56,517 nucleotides of DNA. It comes from Bacteroidales bacterium. GTDB taxonomy: Bacteria; Bacteroidota; Bacteroidia; Bacteroidales; UBA932. Numbering within the stretch: the stretch's first letter is position 1; every line of letters starts with the position of its first letter. The stretch is taken from NCBI GenBank assembly GCA_029010575.1, contig JAQXKS010000006.1, forward strand, positions 1 through 56,517, read 5' to 3'. The notes under the pieces are model-generated. The model ran no database searches, was not told the DNA's origin, and saw nothing but the letters and a program-made list of their open reading frames with translations. This document shows positions 17,019 through 26,986 of the stretch, piece by piece. A program made the translations under genes and the position numbers.

Positions 17019-17969
17019 TTAATCAAGTGACTGTCCAGTATTTAGAACGACAGTCAGAAAATCCTCATAATCATTCATATCAAGTTCCGAAATGAAATAG
17101 TTCATCGGATCTGAAGGTTCCCCATTAAAGATAACTTGATAATGGAGGTGAGGTGCAAAAGATGTACCTGTATTGCCTACACGACCAATAATTTTACCCG
17201 CTTGGACCATCTGCCCGTTTCGTACCAGAATGTCTGAAAGATGTGAATAAGTGGTAACATATCCGTTAAGATGGTCTATCTCTACGACATTCCCCCTATT
17301 CCTCTTTGACCTTTCCACTTTGATCACCTTACCTGAGGCAGTAGCCATAACATCTGTCCCGATAGGAGCAATCAAATCCATGCCATCATGAAAAACAAGT
17401 TGCTTGTAGAACGGATGGATTTTGCGACCCAGAGAAGCCCCGATATTGGATGGCGAAATATTCGCTATTGGGATAATAGAGGGTATGCCATCCATTGAAA
17501 AATCATTGAAACCAAGTACTTCATCCAGCAGAGCCTCACAATAATCAAAGCTGGAAGATACCATCTCTATCCTCTCTTTGGTATGTAGGACAAGAGATGC
17601 TCCGAATGTAGTATCTGCCGCATAAGAGGTAATCGAATCATCTGATACTCTGAAAGATATTTCAGGAAACCCAGTATTGAAAATATCCGAATAAATCCTT
17701 TCATCTTTAGATTGAAGATCGTTCACCACCTTCTCGAGCAGTTCTACTTTGGAATTCAGATCATCATATTCCCTCTGCATCAGCTCCGTTTCCCTTTGCT
17801 TGCGGGTATCTTCACTGCTTGTAACAATTAGAGAGTACAATAAGTATAGAATTAAAGCTACACAGACAGCCTTCAATAGAAACAATGCCACCTTCCTGAC
17901 ATAGTACCAGAAGGAGTGACTGTCTTCTACAAACTCCAACTTCTCTTTGTCATATCTGAGTTTTCCCAT
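17019..17969 (-). CDS. Membrane-anchored M23 peptidase, second copy
   Basis: A 316-residue protein with a short cytoplasmic start, one membrane helix (about 27-50), a coiled-coil region (to about 95) and a LytM/M23 zinc endopeptidase domain. Zinc ligands and catalytic residues are present (FHDGMDL, TYSHLSD, HLHYQV), so it should cleave or bind peptidoglycan peptides in the periplasm. It shares architecture and N-terminal sequence style with the gene just upstream, pointing to an old tandem duplication. Spacing to that gene is one base. Confidence 0.9.
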   Translation of the reverse strand: MGKLRYDKEKLEFVEDSHSFWYYVRKVALFLLKAVCVALILYLLYSLIVTSSEDTRKQRETELMQREYDDLNSKVELLEKVVNDLQSKDERIYSDIFNTGFPEISFRVSDDSITSYAADTTFGASLVLHTKERIEMVSSSFDYCEALLDEVLGFNDFSMDGIPSIIPIANISPSNIGASLGRKIHPFYKQLVFHDGMDLIAPIGTDVMATASGKVIKVERSKRNRGNVVEIDHLNGYVTTYSHLSDILVRNGQMVQAGKIIGRVGNTGTSFAPHLHYQVIFNGEPSDPMNYFISELDMNDYEDFLTVVLNTGQSLD

Positions 17970-17970
17970 A

Positions 17971-18954
17971 TCAGCTTAAAGGAATCTCCGGAGAATCTAT
18001 GATCGAGTTAAAATCTTCAGCGGCCAAATCCTTGTCATAGTAGTTAAGAGGATTGACCGGCTTGCCCATATAAATCACCTCATAATGCAGGTGTGTACCG
18101 GTAGAACGGCCAGTATTGCCCATTTCTCCAATCTGCTGGCCGCGCTTGAGTTTTTGACCCACTGCCACATTGGATTTCCTCAGATGAGCATATCTTGTCA
18201 CATAACCAAAACCGTGATCTACCGTCACATAGTTGCCAAAGCCGCCCATCTGGAAAGAGACTGCAGTAACCACGCCATCTCCGGTAACATATACGGGTTC
18301 TCCGTCCTGACCTGAACGGGGTGCCAAGTCTACGCCATTATGATGTCTCATCCTAGCCTTGGTAATCGGATCACGACGCATGCCGAAACCTGACGTATGT
18401 CTTACGTTCTCGAACTTTACGGGTGGAATATTCGGAACACAAGAGACCATCTCCTCAGCTCTGTCTGAAAAGAGGGTAATCTGATCAAACGATTTGGACT
18501 GAAGATATGCCTTCTTGGTGAGGACATCAGACTCTATAACCATAGAGGTAACCTTTCCAAAAGGGTCAGTAGCTGTCAGATACGAATATCTGTCCACACC
18601 GCCATAACCTGCTTCGCGGACATCCGACGATATGGGCTCCATACCGAATATCAGGCGGTATAGATTATTGTCCCTCATCTCCATGGCATGCAGCTGTCCC
18701 CTCACGTTATCCATCCTCCTGACTACAATTTCCATCTTGGACCTCCACTCTTTAGATCTCTTGTCAATCATATACGACTTGGGGTTTTTAATATCATATT
18801 TGTCACCGACGAAGAGCATGAGCACGAACATAGCAACCCCCACCAGAACGAACGGAAGAACCGATTTGGTGTAGAGCCAGAACTCTGAGGGAGACTTTAC
18901 GACATCGTAATTGAGTGTCTCTTTGTTAAATATGTATCTCTTAGTCCTTTTCAT
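17971..18954 (-). CDS. Membrane-anchored M23 peptidase, first copy
   Basis: A 327-residue protein: cytoplasmic start with YIFNKETLNYDVV, membrane helix near 30-49, a linker with a short coiled coil, then an M23 domain with the full set of residues (HHNGVDL, RYAHLRK, HLHYEV). Such proteins trim peptidoglycan cross-links or activate amidases. Its ATG overlaps the stop region of the thiamine kinase gene by one base. It is paralogous to the next gene. Confidence 0.92.
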   Translation of the reverse strand: MKRTKRYIFNKETLNYDVVKSPSEFWLYTKSVLPFVLVGVAMFVLMLFVGDKYDIKNPKSYMIDKRSKEWRSKMEIVVRRMDNVRGQLHAMEMRDNNLYRLIFGMEPISSDVREAGYGGVDRYSYLTATDPFGKVTSMVIESDVLTKKAYLQSKSFDQITLFSDRAEEMVSCVPNIPPVKFENVRHTSGFGMRRDPITKARMRHHNGVDLAPRSGQDGEPVYVTGDGVVTAVSFQMGGFGNYVTVDHGFGYVTRYAHLRKSNVAVGQKLKRGQQIGEMGNTGRSTGTHLHYEVIYMGKPVNPLNYYDKDLAAEDFNSIIDSPEIPLS

Positions 18955-19661
18955 TAACGGGCAAAAGTAATTATTTCTCTGATATTTACAAAAAAAGATG
19001 CAAAATAGATTAAAGCCTTTCCGTTTTTATCAAACTCAAGGGAGAGGGTACAAGAGTTCGTTCTGTTCAAGGTCGCCTTCCACCACATATCGAAAACAAC
19101 AGAATCGGTTGGATACTCCAGACCTGTACTCTTGATTCTCAAATTCCTGTCAAAAGCAAAAAGGGAGACAGGAATACCTGCACACACATTGAATGAAGCA
19201 GAACCATGCAGAGGGAAGAAAGTCCCCTCGTCAGTCACAAGAGCAATTCTTCCGGTGTAACCCATATCCAACAGAACCTTGTTAAAATCTGCCAGAAGAG
19301 ATATATTTGCTAAAGTATGGTCCTCCCTCTTCCCTGTAGCTCCATAAACAGTAATAAAGAAATTCGGATCAGGAGCAGACTCGACAATCAGGGAACATAC
19401 AAACCTGAAACACTTGGAGAGATCATTGGTCTGCTGCTCAGAGATATGGATAACCCTATCGGAGAATTTTTCCCGCATAAGCGCAGAGATGGAATCCAGA
19501 TCTCCAACAATATAGTCAGGCTCCCTAAATGGAAAAAGATTCTCCACTGCCCCGTCACAACACACAACCATGTCTGAAGCCAAGAGCCCTGTGAGAACCT
19601 GCTCGTTTACAGGGAAAGCTCCGTTACAGAGAATCGCACACTCTTTCCAACCCTTTTTCAT
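18954..19661 (-). CDS. Thiamine diphosphokinase
   Basis: Converts thiamine to thiamine diphosphate with ATP. The 235-residue protein from ATG 19661 (a Met two codons earlier is possible) has the signature DYIVGDLDSIS near 50 and the GATGKREDHTLANI segment near 110, both typical of the active site. It lies in the large minus-strand gene run, between the LptG-Fmt gene and the M23 pair, with very small gaps. Confidence 0.88.
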   Translation of the reverse strand: MKKGWKECAILCNGAFPVNEQVLTGLLASDMVVCCDGAVENLFPFREPDYIVGDLDSISALMREKFSDRVIHISEQQTNDLSKCFRFVCSLIVESAPDPNFFITVYGATGKREDHTLANISLLADFNKVLLDMGYTGRIALVTDEGTFFPLHGSASFNVCAGIPVSLFAFDRNLRIKSTGLEYPTDSVVFDMWWKATLNRTNSCTLSLEFDKNGKALIYFASFFVNIREIITFAR

Positions 19662-19673
19662 AAACATATTGTT

Positions 19674-22103
19674 CTATTCAAAACGTGCTCCTTCGCCCCT
19701 GAATCCCAGAAGAAAGTCAGAAGCGCTCAAACGTCTTTTGCCAGGTATCTGAAGTTCAAGAATTTCAATGGCACCATCGGCACATCCCACAAAGAGCCTT
19801 CTGCCATCTTTTGCCACTTCACCGCAATGAAGGTCTGTAGGAGTCCGGCTATCATCAGAGGGCACTGCCACAGAATAGATCTTTACATCCATAACATCAT
19901 CATCACATACCAGATTAGAATGGGCAGCTGGAACGGGAGAGAGACCCCTGACCAGATTCATCACATTCCTGCGAGTAGAGTTCCAATCTATACGCAATGT
20001 CTCTGCAGTGAGCTTGGGCGCATATCGGGCATACTCCGGAACAGATTCTATATCCGACTGAGGAACTGGCTCTACAGTACCATTGGCAAGAGCATCGACA
20101 CTCTTGAGGACAAGACGGGCCCCGATTCGCTGGAGCTGTTCATAAAGTTCCCCAACTGTTTCATCTTCAGATATGGATACAGATTCAGACATGATAATGG
20201 AACCGGTATCAATCTTATCATCAAGGAGGAAAGTAGTAACACCGCTCTCGGTCTCACCATTGATGATGGCCCAGTTCATGGGAGCCGCCCCGCGATACTT
20301 GGGCAGAAGGGAAGAATGGAGGTTAAAAGTACCGAAACGGGGCATAGACCAGATGGCACGCGGCAACATCCTGAAAGCAACGACTACGAATATATCTGCA
20401 TTGATCTCTTCAAGCCGACTCTTGAACCCAGGGTCCTTAAGAGACTCCGGTTGCAACAGCTCTATAGGTGAATGTTCTCCATCCTCACCCAGCGAGAGAA
20501 GATACTTCTTGACAGGAGAGTATGACACCTTAAGACCCCTGCCGCTCTTGCGGTCGGGAACAGTGACTACAGCAGCCACATCATAGCCACCCTCAATGAG
20601 GGTCTTCAGGGACTCGACAGCAAATTCCGGAGTCCCCATAAATACTATTTTTGGTTTAATCTTTCCTTTGGTTAACATAATGACCTTCCTGAATACTTTC
20701 TTAATTGCCTGAATATATGAATCTATATTGAAAATTGCCGAATCTTTGGTAGACTTCCATGTTAGGAAAACACTTATAGGCAGCAGGACCATTGTAGAGA
20801 GAAATGCTCCCAACTCAGGTGTTATTGCCCCATCCTTGGCCAGTTTCTTTCCAGAAATATCCACCACCCAATAGAGGACAAAAAACATAGAAGAGACAAT
20901 CATGGGTGTTCCCAGTCCTCCTTTTCTGATAATAGCCCCCAAAGGTGCACCTATGAAGAAGAAAATCAAACATGCAAAAGAGAGGGTAAACTTCCTCATA
21001 TACTCCAGATCTATCCTTCTAAGATAGTAGGTATGCTGATTTATCTCCCTGTCGTACGTCTGCATCGTCTGTATAGACTTCTTTACAGCCTTTAATGCCC
21101 CTTCTACGGCACTGAGTTCTGATTGATGCGAAGCGCAGGCCATCAAGGTATCCACGTCAAAACGGGAGCTGAGTCCCTTGTTCTTTGCAGTATCCAACTG
21201 TGAAGCCTTTTCAAGCGCAATGGAGTAGTTGACATTCAGCTCATGTTCAGTTATTGTCTTGTCGTATTTGGCTCCGATAGAGTCCCGGTCATTCCTTAAC
21301 TGCTCGAGATTCCTCGCCATGATATCAGAGCCATATCTCTCCTTTTCAGATTTTTGAAAAGAGTAGTTTTCCAGGGGGATGACTACCTCTTGCATGGAAA
21401 AATCCACCCGATTCACTTCACTCACTGTATCCTTGTATGAGAGTTTGGTATTCTCCTCATAAGATACTCCGCTATATAGAGTAAAGAGAAGAGCTTTCTT
21501 GTCTGCTGTAGAGCGGATCATACCTGAATCAGCAATAGCCAAAGAGACATTTCCCTTATTTGATGTATGGTTGTAGACCATTACACCATACATCATTCCA
21601 GTCTCCTTATTACGGTCATCGACTCTGAGGGAATATCCGTCGATACCATTGTAGAAAGTACCTGTGGGAATCTTTATCTCCTCCTTAGTCTTTGAGATAT
21701 CATACTGAAGAGTATATATCTTGTTGTAAGCCAAAGGAATAAGATTATTTGAAACAAAGAATGCAGAGATGCTGATCACTATTGCCACATAGACAAGCGG
21801 ATAGAGTGCCCTCTGGAGCGAAATGCCCGCAGCCTTCATGGAGAGCAGTTCATTATGTTCTCCGAAATTACCGAAGGTCATAATTGAAGCCAGAAGAGTG
21901 GAGAGGGGCATGGTATATGGAAGCGTTGTTGCCGATCCCCAGCCCAGAAACTCCAAAATCACCCATATACTCAGACCTTTCCCTACCAGGTCATCTATGT
22001 ACATCCACAGGAACTGCATCACGAATATGAATGCCGTGACGAAGAAGGTCATGAGGAATGGGCCGAAAAATGACTTGAGTATGAAAAGGTCGAGTTTTTT
22101 CAT
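19674..22103 (-). CDS. LptG-type permease fused to methionyl-tRNA formyltransferase
   Basis: One open frame of 809 residues. Residues 1-475 are a YjgP/YjgQ (LptF/LptG) permease: three N-terminal membrane helices, a periplasmic beta domain, and three C-terminal helices (about 370-450). This module moves lipopolysaccharide out of the inner membrane. Residues 476-809 are a complete formyltransferase: MGTPEF at 489-494, catalytic N594 and H596 in the NLHSSLLPKYRG block, and D632 in DKIDTGS, spaced as in known Fmt. Fmt formylates initiator Met-tRNA. An in-frame Met at 476 (20678) could give a free Fmt. No stop or frame change separates the domains. Both neighbours, alaS and thiamine kinase, are close. 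Confidence 0.88.
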   Translation of the reverse strand: MKKLDLFILKSFFGPFLMTFFVTAFIFVMQFLWMYIDDLVGKGLSIWVILEFLGWGSATTLPYTMPLSTLLASIMTFGNFGEHNELLSMKAAGISLQRALYPLVYVAIVISISAFFVSNNLIPLAYNKIYTLQYDISKTKEEIKIPTGTFYNGIDGYSLRVDDRNKETGMMYGVMVYNHTSNKGNVSLAIADSGMIRSTADKKALLFTLYSGVSYEENTKLSYKDTVSEVNRVDFSMQEVVIPLENYSFQKSEKERYGSDIMARNLEQLRNDRDSIGAKYDKTITEHELNVNYSIALEKASQLDTAKNKGLSSRFDVDTLMACASHQSELSAVEGALKAVKKSIQTMQTYDREINQHTYYLRRIDLEYMRKFTLSFACLIFFFIGAPLGAIIRKGGLGTPMIVSSMFFVLYWVVDISGKKLAKDGAITPELGAFLSTMVLLPISVFLTWKSTKDSAIFNIDSYIQAIKKVFRKVIMLTKGKIKPKIVFMGTPEFAVESLKTLIEGGYDVAAVVTVPDRKSGRGLKVSYSPVKKYLLSLGEDGEHSPIELLQPESLKDPGFKSRLEEINADIFVVVAFRMLPRAIWSMPRFGTFNLHSSLLPKYRGAAPMNWAIINGETESGVTTFLLDDKIDTGSIIMSESVSISEDETVGELYEQLQRIGARLVLKSVDALANGTVEPVPQSDIESVPEYARYAPKLTAETLRIDWNSTRRNVMNLVRGLSPVPAAHSNLVCDDDVMDVKIYSVAVPSDDSRTPTDLHCGEVAKDGRRLFVGCADGAIEILELQIPGKRRLSASDFLLGFRGEGARFE

Positions 22104-22105
22104 TG

Positions 22106-24727
22106 TTACTGCTGGATTGCTAGTTCTCTTAATTTTTCAAATGCAGTGGAGAGTGCATCAGCATTCTTGCCACCGGCAGTTGCAAGGAAAGCCTGTCCGC
22201 CACCGCCTCCCTGAATCAGTTTTGCAGCCTCCTTGACATCCTTGCCCGCATTTGCGCCGTTCTTTACCAAATCATCGGTATACATCAGCAGAAGCGAAGG
22301 CTTGCTGTCAGGTGTCTTGAAAGCAGCAACCATTGCAGCAGAAGAGAATTCCTTATAAAGTTGGAAAGCTACCTCCTTTACAACCTCAGGAGCAAAAGAG
22401 CCGGCTATTGAGAAGAGCCTGATTCCGTTTATCTCTTCACTCATCTGCACAATTGTCTTCTTGAGCGAAGCGATCCTTTCGCGAACCGCCTCCTCGATTG
22501 ATTTCTTGTAACTTTCGTTCTCCTTGATGAGCTTCTTGACACTATTGACAATGTCAGGAGTACCTTCAAAGAACTCTTTCATGGTTATAAGGGTATCTTC
22601 CAACGAATAAATGTACGCTTCAACACCTGAGCCGGTAGTAGCCTCGATACGACGAACACCGGCAGCCACAGCGGATTCGGAGAGAATCTTTAACATACCA
22701 AGCGAACCGGTAGAGGCAGCGTGAGTTCCACCACACAGTTCGATAGAATCCCCGAACTTGACAGCTCTTACCCTGTTGCCATATTTTTCACCGAAGAGCG
22801 CCATTGCACCCATCGCCTTAGCCTCATCGATAGGAATATCACGGAACTCCTGCTTTGCGAAATCTTCCCTAATGAGTGCATTGACTATCTTCTCAACCTC
22901 TCTTAACTGCTCGTGTGTCACCTTTTCAAAATGCGAAAAGTCGAAACGCAAGTAGTTGGAATTAACATACGAACCCTTCTGCTCTATATGAGTGCCAAGA
23001 ACCTTGCGAAGAGCATAATGAAGCAGATGGGTAGCAGTATGATTATTTGCTGTTTCATTCCTCTTTTCCTTATCCACACAGGCTATAAAACTTTCAGCGG
23101 GATTTGAAGGAATCCTTTCGGAGAAGTGGATATTGAGATTGTTCTCCTTTTTGGTATTGATAATCTGTATCTTCTCAGAGGTCTCTGAAGAGATGATATA
23201 TCCAGTATCACCCACCTGTCCACCACTCTCAGCATAGAAGGGGGAGTTATCGAATACGAGCTGGTAGAGCTCCTTACCTTTGGTCTTGACAGTTCTGTAT
23301 TTTACAATATTTACAGGACATTCCAAAGTATCGTAACCCACAAAGCGTGGTTGTTCACAATCACTCACCACAATCCAGTCACCCTCTTCCACAGCAGAGG
23401 CGTTGCGAGCCCTCTCCTTCTGTTTTGCAAGTTCTTCTTCAAAGCCCTTGACATCGACAGTAAATCCATGCTCCTTAGCTATCAACTCACTCAAATCGAG
23501 AGGGAATCCGAATGTGTCGTAGAGAGTAAACGTATCCTTTCCTGAAATAACATGAGTATCAGCAGACCTTTCCATTACGCCGTTAATAAGACCAATCCCC
23601 TTTTCAAGTGTTCTGAGGAATGCCTCCTCCTCTTCCTTGATTACCTTCTCGATAAGGATCTGTTGTTTTACGAGTTCAGGGTAGGCGTCACCCATAACCT
23701 CTACCAGAGTGGATACCAGTCGGCACAGGAAAGGTGTATTGAAGCCCAGAAAGGTATAACCGTACCTGACAGCACGTCTGAGGATACGTCTGATAACATA
23801 GCCAGCCTTTACATTAGAAGGCAGCTGACCGTCTGCTATAGAGAAAGAGATGGCACGGATATGGTCAGCAATCACGCGCATTGCGACATCCACATTCTCA
23901 TCCTTGCCGTACTCCTTGCCGCACAGTTCTACGATTTTTGCGATTATATCGGTAAACATATCACCTTGATAGTTACTGGTATTGCCATTTACAGCCATAA
24001 CCAGACGCTCGAATCCCATACCGGTATCGACATGCTTCTGAGGAAGCTGCTCCAGTTCTCCGTTTGCCTTTCTGTTATACTGCATGAAGACAAGGTTCCA
24101 TATCTCTATCACCAGATGATGTCCCTTGTTCACAAGTTCTGCACCAGGTAGAGCTGCTCTTTCATCATCGCTTCTCAAATCGATATGAATTTCACTGCAC
24201 GGACCGCAAGGGCCGGTATCTCCCATTTCCCAAAAATTATCTTTCTTGTTACCAAGCAGAATCCTCTCTTTGGGTAGGAATCTCTCCCATATTTCCAAAG
24301 CTTCGTTATCAAGATCAGTTCCATCTTTCTTGTCTCCTTCGAATACAGTCGCATACAGTCTTTCAGGATCAAGCTTATAAACCTGGGTAAGAAGTTCCCA
24401 TGCCCACTCTATTGCCTCTTTCTTAAAATAGTCTCCGAAGCTCCAGTTTCCGAGCATTTCGAACATTGTATGGTGATAAGAGTCATGTCCGACCTCTTCA
24501 AGGTCATTGTGCTTTCCGCTGACACGAAGACACTTCTGACTATCCGCCACCCTATGGTACTGTGCAGGTGTATTGCCAAGAAACCACTCTTTGAACTGGT
24601 TCATACCGGCATTTGTGAACATTAGTGTAGGGTCTCCCTTAACTACCATAGGAGCAGAGGGGACAACCTGATGACCTTTTGACGCAAAAAAGTCCAAAAA
24701 CGTTTTTCTAATCTCTTTGGAAGTCAT
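22106..24727 (-). CDS. alaS: Alanyl-tRNA synthetase
   Basis: Class II synthetase of 873 residues, the normal length. The catalytic domain shows [14 protein letters not shown], the editing domain [12 protein letters not shown] and the CGGTH zinc motif, and the C-terminal domain ends in a glycine-rich [14 protein letters not shown] segment. It charges tRNA-Ala and removes mischarged serine. It sits two bases before the LptG-Fmt gene and 20 bases after the LptF-type gene. Confidence 0.97.
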   Translation of the reverse strand: MTSKEIRKTFLDFFASKGHQVVPSAPMVVKGDPTLMFTNAGMNQFKEWFLGNTPAQYHRVADSQKCLRVSGKHNDLEEVGHDSYHHTMFEMLGNWSFGDYFKKEAIEWAWELLTQVYKLDPERLYATVFEGDKKDGTDLDNEALEIWERFLPKERILLGNKKDNFWEMGDTGPCGPCSEIHIDLRSDDERAALPGAELVNKGHHLVIEIWNLVFMQYNRKANGELEQLPQKHVDTGMGFERLVMAVNGNTSNYQGDMFTDIIAKIVELCGKEYGKDENVDVAMRVIADHIRAISFSIADGQLPSNVKAGYVIRRILRRAVRYGYTFLGFNTPFLCRLVSTLVEVMGDAYPELVKQQILIEKVIKEEEEAFLRTLEKGIGLINGVMERSADTHVISGKDTFTLYDTFGFPLDLSELIAKEHGFTVDVKGFEEELAKQKERARNASAVEEGDWIVVSDCEQPRFVGYDTLECPVNIVKYRTVKTKGKELYQLVFDNSPFYAESGGQVGDTGYIISSETSEKIQIINTKKENNLNIHFSERIPSNPAESFIACVDKEKRNETANNHTATHLLHYALRKVLGTHIEQKGSYVNSNYLRFDFSHFEKVTHEQLREVEKIVNALIREDFAKQEFRDIPIDEAKAMGAMALFGEKYGNRVRAVKFGDSIELCGGTHAASTGSLGMLKILSESAVAAGVRRIEATTGSGVEAYIYSLEDTLITMKEFFEGTPDIVNSVKKLIKENESYKKSIEEAVRERIASLKKTIVQMSEEINGIRLFSIAGSFAPEVVKEVAFQLYKEFSSAAMVAAFKTPDSKPSLLLMYTDDLVKNGANAGKDVKEAAKLIQGGGGGQAFLATAGGKNADALSTAFEKLRELAIQQ

Positions 24728-24747
24728 AATAATTAAGCTTTAATTCT

Positions 24748-25839
24748 TTATTTGGGTGCCATGCGGTAAAGCACTGCTGCAACAATTGCATATAGAAAAT
24801 TCGGGATCCACAGGGCGAGCCAAGGCGGCAAAGTATCGGTAATAACAAACATCTGGCTGAAACGCAGAAACAGGATGTAGGAAAAACTCAGGGCAATACC
24901 TACACCAAGATTAATTCCGATACCTCCCCTTTTCTTTCTAGATGAGAGAGAGACACCTATAAGGGTGAGGATGAAGGTGGAAAACGGGACTGCAAAACGG
25001 GTATTCTTCTCAATAAGTGAATACTTTATCATACTATCCCCTCTCATCCTCTGAGTATCAATAAGATCATTGAGACTGTTATAGTCAAGATCCTCAACAG
25101 TGTTCTCTTTCCTATAAAAATCCTCTATGGTCAGCGAAATAACAGTATCAAGTTCCTTTCCGAATTTAACCTTCTGCCTTGTTGTGGAATAATCCCTTAT
25201 AGAATAATTCTTGAGACGCCATCCACCGAATGTAGTATCCCAGGCAGCACTTTCTGCCGAGAGCTTGGAGACAAGACGGTTTGCGCGGGTAGTCTCAAGA
25301 GTAAACTTATATGCGACATTGTTCCATGTACTGAAGGACTCCACATAGACATACTCTCCGGGAGCAATCTGATAATGTACATTCCTGCTGGTATTGTAGA
25401 ACTTCGAATACTTGACATATTTCCCCTCAAACTCATGCCTTCTGGCATTGGCATTAGGGATTACATAAAGATTGAGCACAAGGCTCATGGAGGCAATTAT
25501 CAGTGAAGATATGAAATAGGGATACATCAAACGGGCGAAACTGATTCCCCCGGAAAGCATCGCAACTATTTCACTCCTGCCGGCAAGCTTGGAAGTGAAG
25601 AATATAACAGTGATAAAGACAAAAAGGGAACTGAACATATTGGCGTAGTACGGAATTACGTAAATATAGTAATCCATTACTATCTGCTTCAATGTGAGCT
25701 GATTTTCAACGAAATCATCTATCTTCTCGCTGATATCGAATATGATCACTATACAAATGATAATCAACAGGGCCATAAAATATGTCCCGATAAACTTTTT
25801 GATTATATATTTGTCTATTTTGGTGATCTTAAAATTCAT
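24748..25839 (-). CDS. LptF/LptG family permease
   Basis: A 363-residue inner-membrane protein with six predicted helices (three at the start, three from about 275) flanking a periplasmic beta-rich domain. It is the likely partner of the permease half of the fusion protein at 19674-22103: LptF and LptG form a heterodimer that, with the LptB ATPase, extracts lipopolysaccharide. Which of the two is F and which is G cannot be settled here. A gene of this type beside tgt is common in Bacteroidota. Spacing to tgt is 13 bases. Confidence 0.9.
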   Translation of the reverse strand: MNFKITKIDKYIIKKFIGTYFMALLIIICIVIIFDISEKIDDFVENQLTLKQIVMDYYIYVIPYYANMFSSLFVFITVIFFTSKLAGRSEIVAMLSGGISFARLMYPYFISSLIIASMSLVLNLYVIPNANARRHEFEGKYVKYSKFYNTSRNVHYQIAPGEYVYVESFSTWNNVAYKFTLETTRANRLVSKLSAESAAWDTTFGGWRLKNYSIRDYSTTRQKVKFGKELDTVISLTIEDFYRKENTVEDLDYNSLNDLIDTQRMRGDSMIKYSLIEKNTRFAVPFSTFILTLIGVSLSSRKKRGGIGINLGVGIALSFSYILFLRFSQMFVITDTLPPWLALWIPNFLYAIVAAVLYRMAPK

Positions 25840-25852
25840 CCGTTATACTCTT

Positions 25853-26983
25853 CTACAACCTATTCTGTAATTTTTTCACAGCAGCCTCTTTCCAAGTATG
25901 GAAATCACCTGCCTCAATATGTTTGCGCGCTTGAGCAACCACATCAAGATAAAAAGCAAGGTTATGCTCACTGGCTATCTGTGCTGCCAACATCTCCGAA
26001 GCTACAAACAAATGGCGAAGATACGATTTTGTGTAGAATTTATCAACAAATGAGGTGCCATTTTCATCAATGGGAGAAAAATCGTTTTCCCATTTTTTAT
26101 TTCTCATATTGATCCTGCCCTCCCATGTAAAGAGCATTCCATTACGTCCATTTCTGGTAGGCATCACGCAGTCGAACATATCAATACCTCTGTCAATTCC
26201 CTCAAGAAGGTTTTCCGGAGTGCCGACTCCCATCAGATAGCGCGGTCTGTCCTTAGGCAGAATTGGATGAAGGACCTCAATCATCTCATACATAACCTCA
26301 GTAGGTTCTCCGACGGAGAGTCCACCGATCGCATAACCCTCTCTATCCAGAGCTACAGCATGCTCGGCTGCCATGACCCTCAAATCAGGATATACACATC
26401 CCTGGACGATAGGGAAAAAAGCCTGATTATAACCGTACAAAGATTCAGTGGCATCGAAGCGTGCAATTCCCCTTTCAAGCCACTTCTGAGTCATTTTCAA
26501 AGACTTAGCTGCATACTCATGATCAGCATCACCAGGAGTGCACTCATCCAGAGCCATGATAATGTCAGCCCCTATGATACGCTGCGTATCAACATTGTTT
26601 TCAGGGGTAAACAGATGTTTCGAGCCATCTATATGAGACCTGAATGTACACCCTTCTTCAGAAAACTTTCTCATCTGTGAGAGCGAAAAGACCTGAAAGC
26701 CCCCACTGTCCGTAAGAATCGGACGGTCCCAGTTTATAAACTTATGAAGACCGCCGGCCCGATATAGAGTATCGAGCCCCGGTCTTAAATATAAGTGATA
26801 AGTGTTACCAAGAATGATCTGAGCACCTATATCCTCTTTCAGATCCCTATGATAAACACCCTTTACAGAACCGACTGTACCGACCGGCATAAAAATGGGA
26901 GTCTGTATTTCACCATGATCTGTGGTTATGACACCCCTTCTGGCATTGCCGGCAGGATCGGTCCCTAAAATCTTGAATTTCAT
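25853..26983 (-). CDS. tgt: Queuine tRNA-ribosyltransferase
   Basis: Exchanges guanine for the queuosine precursor in the anticodon wobble position of certain tRNAs. The ATG at 26983 (MKFKILGTDPAGN) gives 376 residues. Active-site segments are LTDSGGFQVFSLS near 92 and FDCVMPTRNGRNG near 267. The usual CxCxxC zinc triad before the YLRHL helix is absent: the region reads SPIDENGTSFVDKFY. As I recall this is general in Bacteroidota enzymes, so activity need not be lost. It follows the dehydrogenase gene with three bases between stop and start. Confidence 0.95.
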   Translation of the reverse strand: MKFKILGTDPAGNARRGVITTDHGEIQTPIFMPVGTVGSVKGVYHRDLKEDIGAQIILGNTYHLYLRPGLDTLYRAGGLHKFINWDRPILTDSGGFQVFSLSQMRKFSEEGCTFRSHIDGSKHLFTPENNVDTQRIIGADIIMALDECTPGDADHEYAAKSLKMTQKWLERGIARFDATESLYGYNQAFFPIVQGCVYPDLRVMAAEHAVALDREGYAIGGLSVGEPTEVMYEMIEVLHPILPKDRPRYLMGVGTPENLLEGIDRGIDMFDCVMPTRNGRNGMLFTWEGRINMRNKKWENDFSPIDENGTSFVDKFYTKSYLRHLFVASEMLAAQIASEHNLAFYLDVVAQARKHIEAGDFHTWKEAAVKKLQNRL

Positions 26984-26986
26984 CAA

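Noticed and set aside
19827-20471. Plus-strand frame of 214 codons opposite the Fmt domain
   Set aside because: Antisense shadow; the minus strand carries the intact catalytic motifs.
23552-24151. Plus-strand frame of 199 codons inside alaS
   Set aside because: Antisense to conserved alaS sequence, without a recognisable protein.
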